Of a stretch of DNA of 64,000 nt, positions 44,484 through 53,367 are shown in pieces. Every line of letters starts with the position of its first letter. Position 1 is the stretch's first letter. The stretch is from Actinoallomurus liliacearum. GTDB lineage: Bacteria; Actinomycetota; Actinomycetes; Streptosporangiales; Streptosporangiaceae. A model generated the notes under the pieces. It was not told the origin of the DNA. It saw only the letters and a list, made by a program, of their open reading frames with translations, and searched no databases. The translations under genes and the position numbers were made by a program. The stretch is from positions 186,001 to 250,000 of the forward strand of contig NZ_BAABHJ010000005.1 of the NCBI RefSeq assembly GCF_039542035.1, read 5' to 3'.

Positions 44484-44648
44484 CTAGACGACGACTCTGC
44501 GCGAGATGACGCCGTGGCCCACCTTGTGGTGCTTCCACAGCTCGAAGTGCTCGCCGGGCGTCAGGAACTCCGTCGCCTCTTCGTCGGTCACCGTCAGGGT
44601 GACCCGGCGTTCCCCGGAAATCCGGCCCGTATCAGTGCCCGCTTCCAC
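44484..44648 (-). pseudogene. Fragment resembling an EF-Tu-like C-terminal beta-barrel
   Basis: The 54-codon frame encodes RVTLTVTDEEATEFL and ends GHGVISRRVVV, which recalls the domain III tail of EF-Tu-like proteins (G-x-G-x-V near the end). An in-frame TGA lies just upstream, there is no ribosome site, and the G-domain is absent. It is most likely a relic. Confidence 0.4.
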
Positions 44649-44761
44649 GACTGATCTCAGGAGTCACCTGGATGACATCAGTCTCTTTTTTCGCTTCGTC
44701 ATGGGCGGAAACAGGGGTCACCGATATCGCGGTCGGGCTTGCTACCTTGCAATATGCGTTT

Positions 44762-44785
44762 TGGCGCGCCGGAGGTGGCGCGCCA
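44762..44785 (+). promoter_or_regulatory. Hairpin with GGAGG loop upstream of the second CHAP gene
   Basis: TGGCGCGCC and GGCGCGCCA form a 9-bp stem around GGAGGT, 68 nt before the CHAP start. No c-di-AMP aptamer is present here, unlike the paralogue at 26591. Confidence 0.4.
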
Positions 44786-44853
44786 TTGTCGGCCAAGGCG
44801 CCCGCGGACGAACGAAGCGTGTCGCCTGAGGTGGAAGCCGCAAGGAGTTTCCC

Positions 44854-45474
44854 GTGTCCCCAGCCCCCCGATGCGGACGCATCCCTTTCCGAGGACGTCT
44901 CGTCAACCCTCTCGCAGGCGTCGCGGCGGTCGCCATGGCCGTGATCATTCTGCTCGCGGCGGTCCTGATCGGCCTCCGCCTGCACAGGTCGGCCACCGCC
45001 GACGACGCGCTGAAGGTCGCCCTGTCCCAGGTCGGCACCACCGAGGACGCCGCCGGCGGCAGCAAGTTCAACCAGTGGTTCATGGCCTCGCCGTACGCCA
45101 AGGCCGGGGTGGAGCGCGACGGCGGGTCGATCGGCGACTACGCCAATGCGTCCTGGTGCGACATGTTCGTCACGTGGGTCGGCGCCAAGGCGGGCGTCAA
45201 GGGCATCGGCGGTGACGCCTTCACCCCCGCGCACGCCAGGTGGTTCAAGGAGCAGGGCCGCTGGGGCGACGTTCCCAAGCCCGGCGCCGTCGTGTTCTTC
45301 TCCTGGAACGGCGGCAAGGACATCGGCAGCATCGACCACGTCGGCCTCGTCATCAAGGACGATCAGGATGGCACGATCCGGACCGTCGAGGGCAACACCG
45401 ACGACGCCGTGAAGGTCCGGACCCGCAGCAAGGACTCCGTCGTCGGCTACGGCTACCCGCAGTACGGCCACTAG
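44854..45474 (+). CDS. CHAP-domain peptidoglycan hydrolase, paralogue
   Basis: The 206-residue protein has one N-terminal membrane or signal segment (about residues 18-42) and a CHAP domain nearly identical to that at 26591-27319 (ASWCDMFVTWVG, SIDHVGLVIK, VEGNTDDAVKVRTRSKDS). The linker found in the first copy is missing. The GTG start has AAGGAG. The shared leader sequence of the paralogue, including the riboswitches, is not present, so regulation differs. Confidence 0.92.
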   Translation: MSPAPRCGRIPFRGRLVNPLAGVAAVAMAVIILLAAVLIGLRLHRSATADDALKVALSQVGTTEDAAGGSKFNQWFMASPYAKAGVERDGGSIGDYANASWCDMFVTWVGAKAGVKGIGGDAFTPAHARWFKEQGRWGDVPKPGAVVFFSWNGGKDIGSIDHVGLVIKDDQDGTIRTVEGNTDDAVKVRTRSKDSVVGYGYPQYGH

Positions 45475-45566
45475 TCGCGTACGCCACAAGGTAAACCGGT
45501 TCTTAACTCAAAGCGTCACTTCTCTGCCGCGCGTTCTCTCCGGCGCGGCGGTTCTTAGGAGGCTCT

Positions 45567-47066
45567 TTGAGAACTGGTGTCACGCGTGCCCTGGCGGTGT
45601 CCGCCATCACGGCGATCGGAGCCGGGCTGGCCGGCGTCGCCCACGCGTCTCCACTCCCCAGGGCGGCAGCGCCCCTCAAGGTCGTCCGGCCGTACGATTT
45701 CAACGGCGACGGCTATCCCGATCTCGCGCTCGGCAACCCGTACGGCACGGTCAGCGGCCACGCCGGCGCCGGCTTCGTCACCATCGTGTACGGCTCCTCG
45801 TCCGGTCTGAACACGGGCAAGAAGCAGGTCTTCAGCCAGAACAGCAGCGGGGTGCCCGGCGCCGCCGAGGCCGGCGACCACTTCGGCTACTCGGTCACGT
45901 CACTGGACTTCGACCACGACGGCTACGCCGATCTCCTCGTCGGCGCGCCCGACGAGGACACCTCCGCGGGCGCGAACGCCGGCTCGGAGACGATCCTCTG
46001 GGGCTCGAAGTCCGGGCTGACCGGCTCGGGCTCGGACGCGATCTCCGAGCCGTCGGGGTACGCCGGCGCGAATCACCGCTTCGGGTACGCGCTGGCGGCG
46101 GGCGACCTCGACGGCGACGGTTACACCGACTGGGTCGACACGGCGCCCGGCGACCGTTACTTCTGGACCTACACCTCGGCCCCGAACACCGCGCAGGTCA
46201 AGGCGCAGCGCTTCCGCCCGTCCGGCAGGCCGCACCAGGTCCCGGCGGGGAAGAAGGGAACCGCCTCCGCGGCGGCGGCGCGCACCTTCACCGCGATGAT
46301 CCCGGCCATCGGCGACATCAACGGCGACAACAAGGCCGAGCTGGCCCTGGGCTGGATCGCCACCGCCGCCCCGACGTCCGGCATCGACGTGTGGAACTTC
46401 ACGTCGACGGACATCACGCTCGCCAACTCGGTCACCACCCGGGTGGACAGCCTCGCCGTGGCCGACTTCGACGGCGACGGGTACGCGGACATCGCCGCGG
46501 GTGGCGCCGACGAGAGCGCTGGTACGGGCGGTCACGTCACCATCTTCGCGGGCGACGCGAACGTCGGCCTGGCGACCGGCAAGACGATCACCCAGAGCAC
46601 CTCGGGCGTGCCGGGCGCGGCGGTGGCCGGCGACCGGTTCGGCTACTCGCTGTCGGCGGGCGACGTGAACAAGGACGGCAAGTACGACCTCGCGGTCGGC
46701 GTGCCGTACCGCACCGTCAGCTCCCAGGCGCACGCCGGCGAGGCGGTCGTGCTGTACGGCTCCGCGTCCGGGCTCACCGGCACCGGCGCGCAGGCCGTGT
46801 CGCAGAGCTTCCCCGGCGTGCCCGGCGCAGCGGAGAAGAACGACGCGTTCGGCTGGACGGTCACCATGCTGAACGTCAACACCGACGGCTACGCCGACCT
46901 GATCGCCGGCGCGCCCAAGGAGAACGGCACCGACGGCGCGGTGAGCCTGCTGAAGGGCACCGCGAACGGTGTCACCGGAACGGGCTCGGCGACCATCGGG
47001 GCCTCGACCCTCGGAGTGAACGGCAAGGACGCGCAGGTGGGCGTCCGCCTCGGCCGCGTCGGCTGA
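45567..47066 (+). CDS. Secreted FG-GAP/VCBS beta-propeller protein
   Basis: The 499-residue protein has a signal peptide (about residues 1-27) and seven calcium-loop repeats of the type D-x-(D/N)-x-D-G-Y-x-D-(L/I) (DFNGDGYPDLALG, DFDHDGYADLLVG, DLDGDGYTDWVD, DINGDNKAELALG, DFDGDGYADIAAG, DVNKDGKYDLAVG, NVNTDGYADLIAG). This predicts an integrin-alpha-like propeller at the cell surface or outside. The TTG start is chosen because of TTAGGAGG. Function unknown. Confidence 0.9.
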   Translation: MRTGVTRALAVSAITAIGAGLAGVAHASPLPRAAAPLKVVRPYDFNGDGYPDLALGNPYGTVSGHAGAGFVTIVYGSSSGLNTGKKQVFSQNSSGVPGAAEAGDHFGYSVTSLDFDHDGYADLLVGAPDEDTSAGANAGSETILWGSKSGLTGSGSDAISEPSGYAGANHRFGYALAAGDLDGDGYTDWVDTAPGDRYFWTYTSAPNTAQVKAQRFRPSGRPHQVPAGKKGTASAAAARTFTAMIPAIGDINGDNKAELALGWIATAAPTSGIDVWNFTSTDITLANSVTTRVDSLAVADFDGDGYADIAAGGADESAGTGGHVTIFAGDANVGLATGKTITQSTSGVPGAAVAGDRFGYSLSAGDVNKDGKYDLAVGVPYRTVSSQAHAGEAVVLYGSASGLTGTGAQAVSQSFPGVPGAAEKNDAFGWTVTMLNVNTDGYADLIAGAPKENGTDGAVSLLKGTANGVTGTGSATIGASTLGVNGKDAQVGVRLGRVG

Positions 47067-47135
47067 CTCATGCGGTGAACGGACCGGCCGCCGGACTCCC
47101 GGCGGCCGGTCCGGCGTCTCCTCGGCGAGCCCGGT

Positions 47136-47582
47136 TCAGGGGCGGGGCCAGGGCCGGCCGCTGAGGCGTTCGATGCTCGTGTTGAAACGGCGGAGGTACG
47201 CGGCGAAGGCGGCGATGTCCTCGTCCGGCCAGTCGGACATGACCTTGTCGAGGTTGCCGACGAGGCTCTCGCGCTCCTCGTTGAGCATCTGCTCGCCCTT
47301 GTCGGTGATGCGGAACTTGCGAGCCATGCCGCCTTCGGGGTCGGGGATGCGCTCCACCAGGCCGATGCGCATGGCCGCGGTGGTCTGGCGTTGCAGAGTC
47401 GAGAAGTCGAGCCCGAAGGCGTCGCTCAGCTCGCTGATCGACATCGGCCCCTGGACGCGGATGCGGCTGAGCAGGACGTAGGCGCTGCGGTCCAGCGTGC
47501 CGGCCCCATGCTTGCCCCTGCCGAGCCCGTGCCGGCTGAGCAACATGTGCTCGTACTCGATGTCGTACGTGGGCCTGCTCAT
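47136..47582 (-). CDS. MarR-family regulator
   Basis: The 148-residue protein has the MarR winged helix (SISELSDAFGLDFSTLQRQTTAAMRIGLVERI) and helical dimer ends. It is divergent from the MFS transporter at 47748, and the intergenic region holds two perfect palindromes. A typical repressor-exporter pair. Confidence 0.92.
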   Translation of the reverse strand: MSRPTYDIEYEHMLLSRHGLGRGKHGAGTLDRSAYVLLSRIRVQGPMSISELSDAFGLDFSTLQRQTTAAMRIGLVERIPDPEGGMARKFRITDKGEQMLNEERESLVGNLDKVMSDWPDEDIAAFAAYLRRFNTSIERLSGRPWPRP

Positions 47583-47672
47583 CTGCCTCCGCCTCCTGGT
47601 TCATGCCCAGGCCGCTCGGCGCGCCACCTCCGGAGAGCGGCCCGTCACCATCCTCTCACAGTGACTTGCGCC

Positions 47673-47689
47673 ATACACATCGTGTGTAT
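47673..47689. promoter_or_regulatory. MarR operator candidate 1
   Basis: ATACACA-TCG-TGTGTAT is a perfect 17-bp inverted repeat between the divergent MarR and MFS genes. Confidence 0.65.
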
Positions 47690-47700
47690 CATGCAAGCAG

Positions 47701-47715
47701 TGTGCATGATGCACA
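47701..47715. promoter_or_regulatory. MarR operator candidate 2
   Basis: TGTGCAT-G-ATGCACA is a perfect 15-bp inverted repeat 32 nt before the MFS start. It shares the TGTG/CACA ends with candidate 1, as expected for two sites of one MarR dimer. Confidence 0.65.
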
Positions 47716-47747
47716 TACCGATGACGAGTGAACTCTGAGGAGCCCCC

Positions 47748-49232
47748 TTGGACGCCTCCCAGCCCGCGGGCCGCCCCGCGGTCGATACCCACGCGGCCCA
47801 CGCGGGCGGCGTGGTCACCACGCTGGCCCTGGCCGGCATCACGGCAGCGATCATGCAGACGCTGGTCACGCCGCTCATCCAGGACCTGCCGAAGATCCTG
47901 CACACCACCTCCTCGAACGCCGCATGGGTGATCACCGTCACGCTGCTGGCGGGGGCCGTCTGCGTGCCGGTCTTCGGCCGCCTGGGCGACCTGGTGGGCA
48001 AGCGCCCGATGCTCCTGGTGTGCGCGGTGCCGCTGATCGCGGGCTCGGTGGTGTGCGCGCTGTCCTCCTCGGTCGTCCCAATGATCGTCGGGCGCGGCCT
48101 GCAGGGCATGGGCATGGGCATGGTGCCGCTCGGCATCGCGCTGCTGCGCGACGTGGTCCCGCGCGAGAAGCTCAGCTCCTCCATCGCGCTGGTCAGCGCG
48201 TCCATGGGGATCGGCGGCGGTCTGGGCCTGCCGATCGCCGCGGCCGTCGCCGAGTACACCAGCTGGCGCGTGCTGTTCTGGGCCTCGGCCGCGCTGGCCG
48301 CGCTCGTCGCGGTCCTGATCTGGTTCCTGATCCCGAACGTTCCGGCCGGCGCCAAGGGCCAGCACTTCGACGCCCCCGGTGCCATCGGACTCGGCATCGG
48401 GCTGGTCTGCCTGCTGCTGGCGGTCTCCAAGGGCGCCGACTGGGGCTGGACCTCCGGCACCACGCTCGGCCTGTTCGCCGCCGCCGTCGTGGTCCTGCTC
48501 GCCTGGGGGGTGTGGGAGGTGCGCAGCCGGGAGCCGCTCGTCGACCTGCGCACGACGGCCCGCCCCCGGGTCCTGCTCACGAACCTGGCCTCGATCTTCG
48601 TCGGGTTCGGCATGTACGCCTCGATGCTGGTCGTGCCGCAGTTGCTGCAGTTCCCGAAGGCCACCGGCTACGGTCTGGGCCAGTCGATGCTCGCGGCCGG
48701 TCTGTGGCTGGCGCCCGGCGGCATCATGATGATGATCGTGTCCCCGCTGGGCGGGAAGCTCACGAACGCCCGTGGCCCCAAGTTCACCCTGATCAGCGGC
48801 GTCCTCGTGCTGGCCATCGGGTACGGCGTGTCGCTGCTTCTGATGGGCTCGGCCTGGAGCCTCATGCTCGCCATGATGATCATCAACAGCGGGGTTGGCC
48901 TCGCGTACGGCGCGATGCCCGCCTTGATCATGAGCTCGGTCCCGCTCAACGAGACCGCCGCGGCCAACGGCTTCAACACCCTCATGCGGTCGCTGGGCAC
49001 CTCGGTCGGCGCCGCCGTGATGGGCGTGGTCCTGTCCCAGCTGACCGTCACCATGGGCGGCTACACCTTCACCTCCGAGAACGGGTTCCGCGGCGGCCTG
49101 GCGATCGGTGGTTGCGTCGCTCTCGTGGCCGCGCTCGTCGCCGCCGCCATCCCGGCCGCCCGCGCCGCCGATCCCCGGCTCGCGGCCCCCGACACGGTGA
49201 CCGACCGCCGCCCGGCCGAGATCGACAACTGA
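47748..49232 (+). CDS. DHA2-type MFS multidrug exporter
   Basis: The 494-residue protein has about 14 hydrophobic segments and the MFS loop motif GRLGDLVGKRPMLL, plus motif C-like GIGGGLGLPIAA. It exports drugs with proton antiport. The TTG start at 47748 is supported by TGAGGAG. It is probably repressed by the divergent MarR. Confidence 0.92.
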   Translation: MDASQPAGRPAVDTHAAHAGGVVTTLALAGITAAIMQTLVTPLIQDLPKILHTTSSNAAWVITVTLLAGAVCVPVFGRLGDLVGKRPMLLVCAVPLIAGSVVCALSSSVVPMIVGRGLQGMGMGMVPLGIALLRDVVPREKLSSSIALVSASMGIGGGLGLPIAAAVAEYTSWRVLFWASAALAALVAVLIWFLIPNVPAGAKGQHFDAPGAIGLGIGLVCLLLAVSKGADWGWTSGTTLGLFAAAVVVLLAWGVWEVRSREPLVDLRTTARPRVLLTNLASIFVGFGMYASMLVVPQLLQFPKATGYGLGQSMLAAGLWLAPGGIMMMIVSPLGGKLTNARGPKFTLISGVLVLAIGYGVSLLLMGSAWSLMLAMMIINSGVGLAYGAMPALIMSSVPLNETAAANGFNTLMRSLGTSVGAAVMGVVLSQLTVTMGGYTFTSENGFRGGLAIGGCVALVAALVAAAIPAARAADPRLAAPDTVTDRRPAEIDN

Positions 49233-50238
49233 CCCGTGACCCCCGCGCGCGAGCCGCTCGAGCCTGCGGTTCGCGCGCGGACGTCCACCCGCACGCAGTG
49301 CCTCGTCTCCGGAGGACTTTCCGGTGGGCCGCGACCTGAGGATCGAGCGCCGCACCGCGCCCCCGCCGAGTCCTGACAGCCGCCGCGACCACGCTGTGGG
49401 GGCCGCCTCGCCGGTACGCGCGGGGTGTTTCGCGTGTTCGAGGTCAGGTCAGCGCGGCGGATCGCAGTGGCGCGGGACTCGTCGTCCATGGCGTGTGCGG
49501 TGGATCACGTGCTGGTCGGTTTGTGACGGCGAGGGGTGCGTGCGGCGCCGGCCGGGCGGGGCGTCGTTTCTGGTGGTGTCCACTCAGAGGAGACGAATTC
49601 TCCTCTGCGTAGACGCGGGTGAAAGAGGCTGGGCGACCCTGGGTGTGATCTGTGGAGATCGTCCGTCATCTCCTTGGGGCGGCCGTGCGGGGTCGTGCCG
49701 GATGCTCGGCAAAGGCCCTACCCATGGCGCTGACATGCGGGCTTTGTCCCCGTCTTGCACCGCGGTCCCCGAGCCTTCGGTACGCCGTGGGCTGCGGACC
49801 GGGGCCGTGCCGCCCTGTACCTATCGGGGCCGATCACCGATCCAGCGCTGCGGCATCGGAAGCCGGGCATGCCGATGCGGGCGAGGTCGGGCCGCTGTCG
49901 GTGGTGGACGACGGTGGCCAGCCGCAGGTCGGCGGGGGTCGTCGACGTCGGTGAGGACATCCGCTGGCTTCCCCGCCGCCTCCTCCCGGAGGGGATCGCC
50001 TTCCCCGCCGATGGTGAAGACTGGTGGCTGCTCGAAGGCCGTGTCAGTACCGGACCTGCGGGCATGGCCACCATTGGCCGACGAAAGGTATGTAACCGGT
50101 CTTACGCCGAATAACGGACTAGACGGACAATTAGTTCTGGGGAGAACGATCTTGTTCGGCTTGATCGGGAGGACGGAGGTACGGATGTGACCATGGAGAA
50201 CGCGCCCCCCGGTCCGCGCGGGTAGCCGGCGCCCCCGC
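49233..50238. other. One-kilobase region without an intact gene
   Basis: Between the MFS gene and the RiPP cluster no frame has convincing codon use across its length. One stretch (49899-50050, plus strand) reads VVDVGEDIRWLPRR and then DWWLLEGRV, reminiscent of DUF6879 proteins often found beside HTH regulators, but it lacks start and N-terminus and is probably a decayed fragment. The sequence at 50092-50109 has two ACCG/GCCG steps 11 bp apart, a weak hint of a further SARP-like box. Confidence 0.4.
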
Positions 50239-50745
50239 ATGGGTGAGCGACATTTGGACGGCGGCCCCGTCGAAGATCGTCATTACTTCCGGGACTTCGA
50301 CGCCGTACCTTCGGTGCGCGATTCGCCGGCCGCGGGCGATCCTCGTCCGCGGCCCCGACGGCCGATAACCGGCCCCCTGCCCGCCTGCCCGAGCTGTGGA
50401 GCGTCCCTGCGGCCCGAACTGCCACAACCGCTGGCCGCGGCGCTGCTGCTGACGCGGACGCTCACACCCCGGGAACGCACGGTCTTCCGATTGCTCGGCC
50501 TGGGTTACGACAACCGGTCGATCGCCCGCGAGCTGAAGATCAGCGAACGTACCGTCAAGCGGTACGTCACCGCCATCCTCACGAAGCTGGAACTCCGGTC
50601 ACGGCTGCAGGCCGGCCTGTCCGCTCTGATCTTCTCTTGGACCACGGCCATGGATGCCGCCTGGCCCGAAGGTCTCATGGATTCGGCCCCAGCCGCAGGT
50701 GACGATGTGGCCGCATACAACACAGGAGGGGACCATGACCTTTGA
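50239..50745 (+). CDS. LuxR-type HTH protein of the RiPP cluster
   Basis: The 168-residue protein has a LuxR HTH at about residues 72-130 (TPRERTVFRLLGLGYDNRSIARELKISERTVKRYV, split across the recognition helix) preceded by a short Cys pair (CPSCGASL). The response-regulator receiver domain is absent, so it is a small orphan regulator. No good ribosome site is seen before the ATG at 50239, and a start further in (GTG 50314) is possible. It overlaps the next gene by 11 nt. Confidence 0.75.
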   Translation: MGERHLDGGPVEDRHYFRDFDAVPSVRDSPAAGDPRPRPRRPITGPLPACPSCGASLRPELPQPLAAALLLTRTLTPRERTVFRLLGLGYDNRSIARELKISERTVKRYVTAILTKLELRSRLQAGLSALIFSWTTAMDAAWPEGLMDSAPAAGDDVAAYNTGGDHDL

Positions 50746-50926
50746 CGCGCTCGCCGCCCTCCGGCAGGCCGGGAACCCGGTCGATCTGCTGACCACGGCC
50801 CAACGCGATGTCCTCGCCGGGCTCACCGAACAGGAAGTTGCCGTCCTCAACTCCGTCAAACAGCGTCTGGACGCCGTCTCGGACGCCGAAGTCGAAGGAC
50901 ACTCCCTCATCATCAAGATCGCGTGA
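50735..50926 (+). CDS. Small aroma-sacti-cluster-like protein
   Basis: The 63-residue protein (MTFDALAALRQAGNPVDLL start; GLTEQEVAVLNSVKQRL) resembles short proteins annotated as aroma-sacti cluster domain proteins in actinomycete RiPP loci. It is acidic and helical and lacks a Cys core, so it is more likely a partner or recognition element than a precursor. GGAGGGG precedes the ATG; the SARP gene follows after 1 nt, so the two are translationally coupled. Confidence 0.6.
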   Translation: MTFDALAALRQAGNPVDLLTTAQRDVLAGLTEQEVAVLNSVKQRLDAVSDAEVEGHSLIIKIA

Positions 50927-50927
50927 G

Positions 50928-52724
50928 ATGGGCCCCCGCTTCGGGATTCTCGGCTCCCTGCGGGTGCTGGAGAACGACCACCCCGTCGATCTCGGATCGC
51001 GGAAACAGCAGATCGTATTAGCCGCTCTGCTCTGCCACGCGAACTCACTGGTGTCGTTCGACTCTCTGGTGGAGGCGCTGTGGGACGACGCGCCGCCGCG
51101 GACGGCCCGCAAGAACATCCAGGTGTACGTCTCCGCGCTGCGCCGGCTCGTCGGCGGGGGCGCCGGGCGCATCAGTTTCCGGAACGGCGGATACGTGTTC
51201 CACGCGACCCCCGCCGAGCTCGACTCACTCGGCTTCGAGCAGCAGGCCCGGGCGGGCGCCCTGGCCGACGCCCTCGGCCTATGGCACGGGCCGGTCCTCG
51301 ACGGGTTCCGCGGGGTTCCTCTCATCGAGGCCGCCGCGCACCGGCTGGAGCAGCGTTTCCTCGCCGTCTTCGAGGACTGGGCGGAGCGGGAGATCGCCGC
51401 GGGCGGCGGAGCGAAGGTGATCGAGCACGTCGGCGAGGTCGCGCGGCGCCATCCGCTCCGCGAGCGGCTGCGGATGACCCAGATGACCGCGCTGTGCCAG
51501 GTGGGGCGGCGCTCGGAGGCGCTGGCGGTCTACGACGAACTCCGCCAGTCGCTGGCGCGCGAGCTCGGGCTCTCCCCGAGCCCGGCGCTGGCCGGCTTCT
51601 ACCAGTCGCTGCTGCGCGAGCAGGGCCCGGCCGCGTCGTCGCCGGCCGAACCTCCGGCACGCCGTACGGTGCCACTCAGCCTGCTGCCCTGGGACCTGCC
51701 GACGTTCACCGGTCGGGCGGCGGTCACCCGGCAACTGGCGGATGCCCTGACCAGCGGCGGGAATCGGCTGGCCGTCGTGACCGGGCCGCTCGGCGCGGGC
51801 AAGACCGCCATCGCGGTGCGCGTGGCCCACCGGCTCGGTGACCACTTCCCGGACGGCCGCGTGTTCGTCCGGCTGCGCGGCGAGGACGGGAGCCCGCGCC
51901 CGCTCGAGGACGTGGTGTCCCGGCTCCTGCCGACGGCTTCGCCCGGATCGCCGTCGGAGGCGCGGCGCGCCTGGCAGCTCTGGCTGGCCGGCCGCCGGGC
52001 GCTGGTGATCGTCGACGACGCCCGGCGGGAGTCGGAGGTCCGGCCGCTGCTGCCCGAGTCGGGGGACAGCGCGGTGATCGTGACCGCCCGGTCCCGCCTC
52101 GCCGGCCTGGACGCCGCCTACCGGCTCTGGATCTCGTCCTTCGCCATGCACGAGGCGGTGGGCCTCCTGGGACGGTTGATCGGCACGGAGCGGGTCACCG
52201 CGGACCGGCCCTCCGCGGAGCTGATCGTCGCGGCGGCCGGCTGGCTGCCGCTCGGGGTCCGGCTCGTCGCCGAGCGCCTGGCGCTGCTGCACCATGTGCC
52301 GCTGCGGGAGTACGCCGCGCGGATGGCGGGCACCCGGGCCCTGCTGGACGAACTGACCGCGGGGGACGTCGCGATCCGGGCGCGGCTGGCCGAGGCCATC
52401 GGCGAACTGCCCGAGCCGGCGCACCGCGCGGTGCCGCGGCTCGGCATGCTCCCCGAACCGGTCTTCACCCTGCAACAGGCCGCCGCCGTGCTGGGCGCCG
52501 ACGAGGCCACGGCGGTACGGGTGCTGGAGAGCCTGCTGGAGGCCAGCATCATCACCGTCCCCCGTGTGGAGAGGATCGCGCACACCGTCCGTTACGAGAT
52601 CCCCGTGCTGCCTTATGCCTATGCCCGGGAGATGGCCGCGCGCAGCACGCCCTTAACCGATATCGAACCGGCGCTCGGCCAATCCCATACTGCTCGTTCC
52701 TACGCTTCGACAGAAATGGCGTAG
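50928..52724 (+). CDS. SARP/AfsR-family pathway regulator with NB-ARC ATPase domain
   Basis: The 598-residue regulator has an OmpR-type DNA-binding domain (about residues 1-95; GSLRVLENDHPVDLGSRKQQ, ARKNIQVYVSALRRLVG), a bacterial transcriptional activation domain (about 95-235) and an NB-ARC-type P-loop region (about 255-560; VTGPLGAGKTAIAV). A TPR tail is missing. SARPs bind direct repeats spaced 11 bp, overlapping the -35 region 8 bp before the -10 box. Four sites of exactly this design occur in the cluster, so this protein is the likely activator of the RiPP genes. Confidence 0.92.
   Translation: MGPRFGILGSLRVLENDHPVDLGSRKQQIVLAALLCHANSLVSFDSLVEALWDDAPPRTARKNIQVYVSALRRLVGGGAGRISFRNGGYVFHATPAELDSLGFEQQARAGALADALGLWHGPVLDGFRGVPLIEAAAHRLEQRFLAVFEDWAEREIAAGGGAKVIEHVGEVARRHPLRERLRMTQMTALCQVGRRSEALAVYDELRQSLARELGLSPSPALAGFYQSLLREQGPAASSPAEPPARRTVPLSLLPWDLPTFTGRAAVTRQLADALTSGGNRLAVVTGPLGAGKTAIAVRVAHRLGDHFPDGRVFVRLRGEDGSPRPLEDVVSRLLPTASPGSPSEARRAWQLWLAGRRALVIVDDARRESEVRPLLPESGDSAVIVTARSRLAGLDAAYRLWISSFAMHEAVGLLGRLIGTERVTADRPSAELIVAAAGWLPLGVRLVAERLALLHHVPLREYAARMAGTRALLDELTAGDVAIRARLAEAIGELPEPAHRAVPRLGMLPEPVFTLQQAAAVLGADEATAVRVLESLLEASIITVPRVERIAHTVRYEIPVLPYAYAREMAARSTPLTDIEPALGQSHTARSYASTEMA
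52656..52706 (+). promoter_or_regulatory. SARP-type promoter P1 of precursor 1
   Basis: Direct repeats begin at 52656 (ACCG), 52667 (ACCG), 52678 (GCCA) and 52689 (ACTG), exactly 11 bp apart, followed after 8 bp by the -10 box TACGCT (52701-52706). The region overlaps the 3' end of the SARP gene. It is the most degenerate of the four copies. Confidence 0.75.
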
Positions 52725-52749
52725 AGAGCGCGCGGAAAGGAGGGATTCC

Positions 52750-52893
52750 ATGCCCGAGCCCGAGGAGAACATCCAGGGACTCGCCGAGACCGAGTCCGAA
52801 GAGATCGAGGTCGTCGCGCACGGCCGGCCCACCGATGGCCCGGACGGGTGCTGCATCCTCGACCTGGGGAACGACGGTCCGGACGGTTCCTGA
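52750..52893 (+). CDS. RiPP precursor peptide 1
   Basis: The 47-residue peptide starts MPEPEENIQG, carries the conserved acidic leader block ETESEEIEVVAHG and ends with the core-like DGCCILDLGNDGPDGS. The leader block EEIEVVAH is shared with the two other peptides of the cluster, and the core shares G-C-x-I. GAAAGGAGGG upstream is an excellent ribosome site. The two adjacent Cys are candidate sites for the radical SAM enzyme. No terminator hairpin is seen right after the gene. Confidence 0.85.
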   Translation: MPEPEENIQGLAETESEEIEVVAHGRPTDGPDGCCILDLGNDGPDGS

Positions 52894-52905
52894 TCCTCCC
52901 TGTTT

Positions 52906-52982
52906 ACCGCTATCGAACCGGTGACCAGCCGTCGCCATACCGCGTCGGCCTATCTTTCGAATCATCAGGCGTAACGGACGCC
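52906..52982 (+). promoter_or_regulatory. SARP-type promoter P2 and 5' stem-loop of precursor 2
   Basis: Repeats start at 52906, 52917, 52928 and 52939 (ACCG, ACCG, GCCG, ACCG), then 8 bp, then -10 box TATCTT (52951-52956). A small hairpin GGCGT-AACGG-ACGCC (52968-52982) lies near the expected transcript start and recurs in P3 and P4. Confidence 0.85.
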
Positions 52983-53005
52983 GTGCAGTTCAAGGAGGGA
53001 CTCCC

Positions 53006-53134
53006 ATGCCCGAGCCCGAGGAGACCGCGCACGCACCCGCCGAGACCGAGCCCGAAGAGGTCGAGGTCGTCGCGCACACCGACGCCGAGCCCGAGGAGAG
53101 CACCGACCCCGGCGCGGGCTGCGTCATCAACTGA
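53006..53134 (+). CDS. RiPP precursor peptide 2
   Basis: The 42-residue peptide starts MPEPEETAHA, has the leader block ETEPEEVEVVAH and ends in PGAGCVIN. It is the shortest in its core, with Cys three residues from the end. AAGGAGGG gives a strong ribosome site. A stable stem-loop follows the stop. Confidence 0.85.
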   Translation: MPEPEETAHAPAETEPEEVEVVAHTDAEPEESTDPGAGCVIN

Positions 53135-53152
53135 CCTGGTCGCGCGGATCTG

Positions 53153-53222
53153 AGACGGGCGGGATCATCCGAGTCTCCCGGCGAGCCACTTCGCCGGAGA
53201 TCGGATGTCCCGCCCGTCTTTC
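53153..53222 (+). terminator. Large hairpin terminator after precursor 2
   Basis: AGACGGGCGGG (53153-53163) pairs with CCCGCCCGTCT (53209-53219), and inner arms (CATCCGA/TCGGATG; CTCCCGGCGA/TCGCCGGAGA) extend it; TTTC follows. The outer stem is almost the same as after precursor 3. Confidence 0.8.
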
Positions 53223-53267
53223 GCGCGCACGGTCCGCGCCGCTCACCACTCGGCATCCGCGCCGTTT

Positions 53268-53345
53268 ACCACTATCGAACCGGCGGCAAGCCGTCCCCAT
53301 ACCGCGCCTTCCTACCTTGTGGACAGTCGGGGCGTAACGGACGCC
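53268..53345 (+). promoter_or_regulatory. SARP-type promoter P3 and 5' stem-loop of precursor 3
   Basis: Repeats start at 53268, 53279, 53290 and 53301 (ACCA, ACCG, GCCG, ACCG), then 8 bp, then TACCTT (53313-53318). The hairpin GGCGT-AACGG-ACGCC lies at 53331-53345. Confidence 0.85.
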
Positions 53346-53367
53346 ATGCGACGCGAGGAGGAACGCC

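Noticed and set aside
49324..50190. A 288-codon frame after the MFS gene
   Set aside because: No family motif, poor codon use and no ribosome site; treated as non-coding.
50735..50926. The 63-residue protein as a fourth precursor
   Set aside because: It lacks the EVVAH block, a Cys core and its own SARP box, and it is coupled to the SARP gene.
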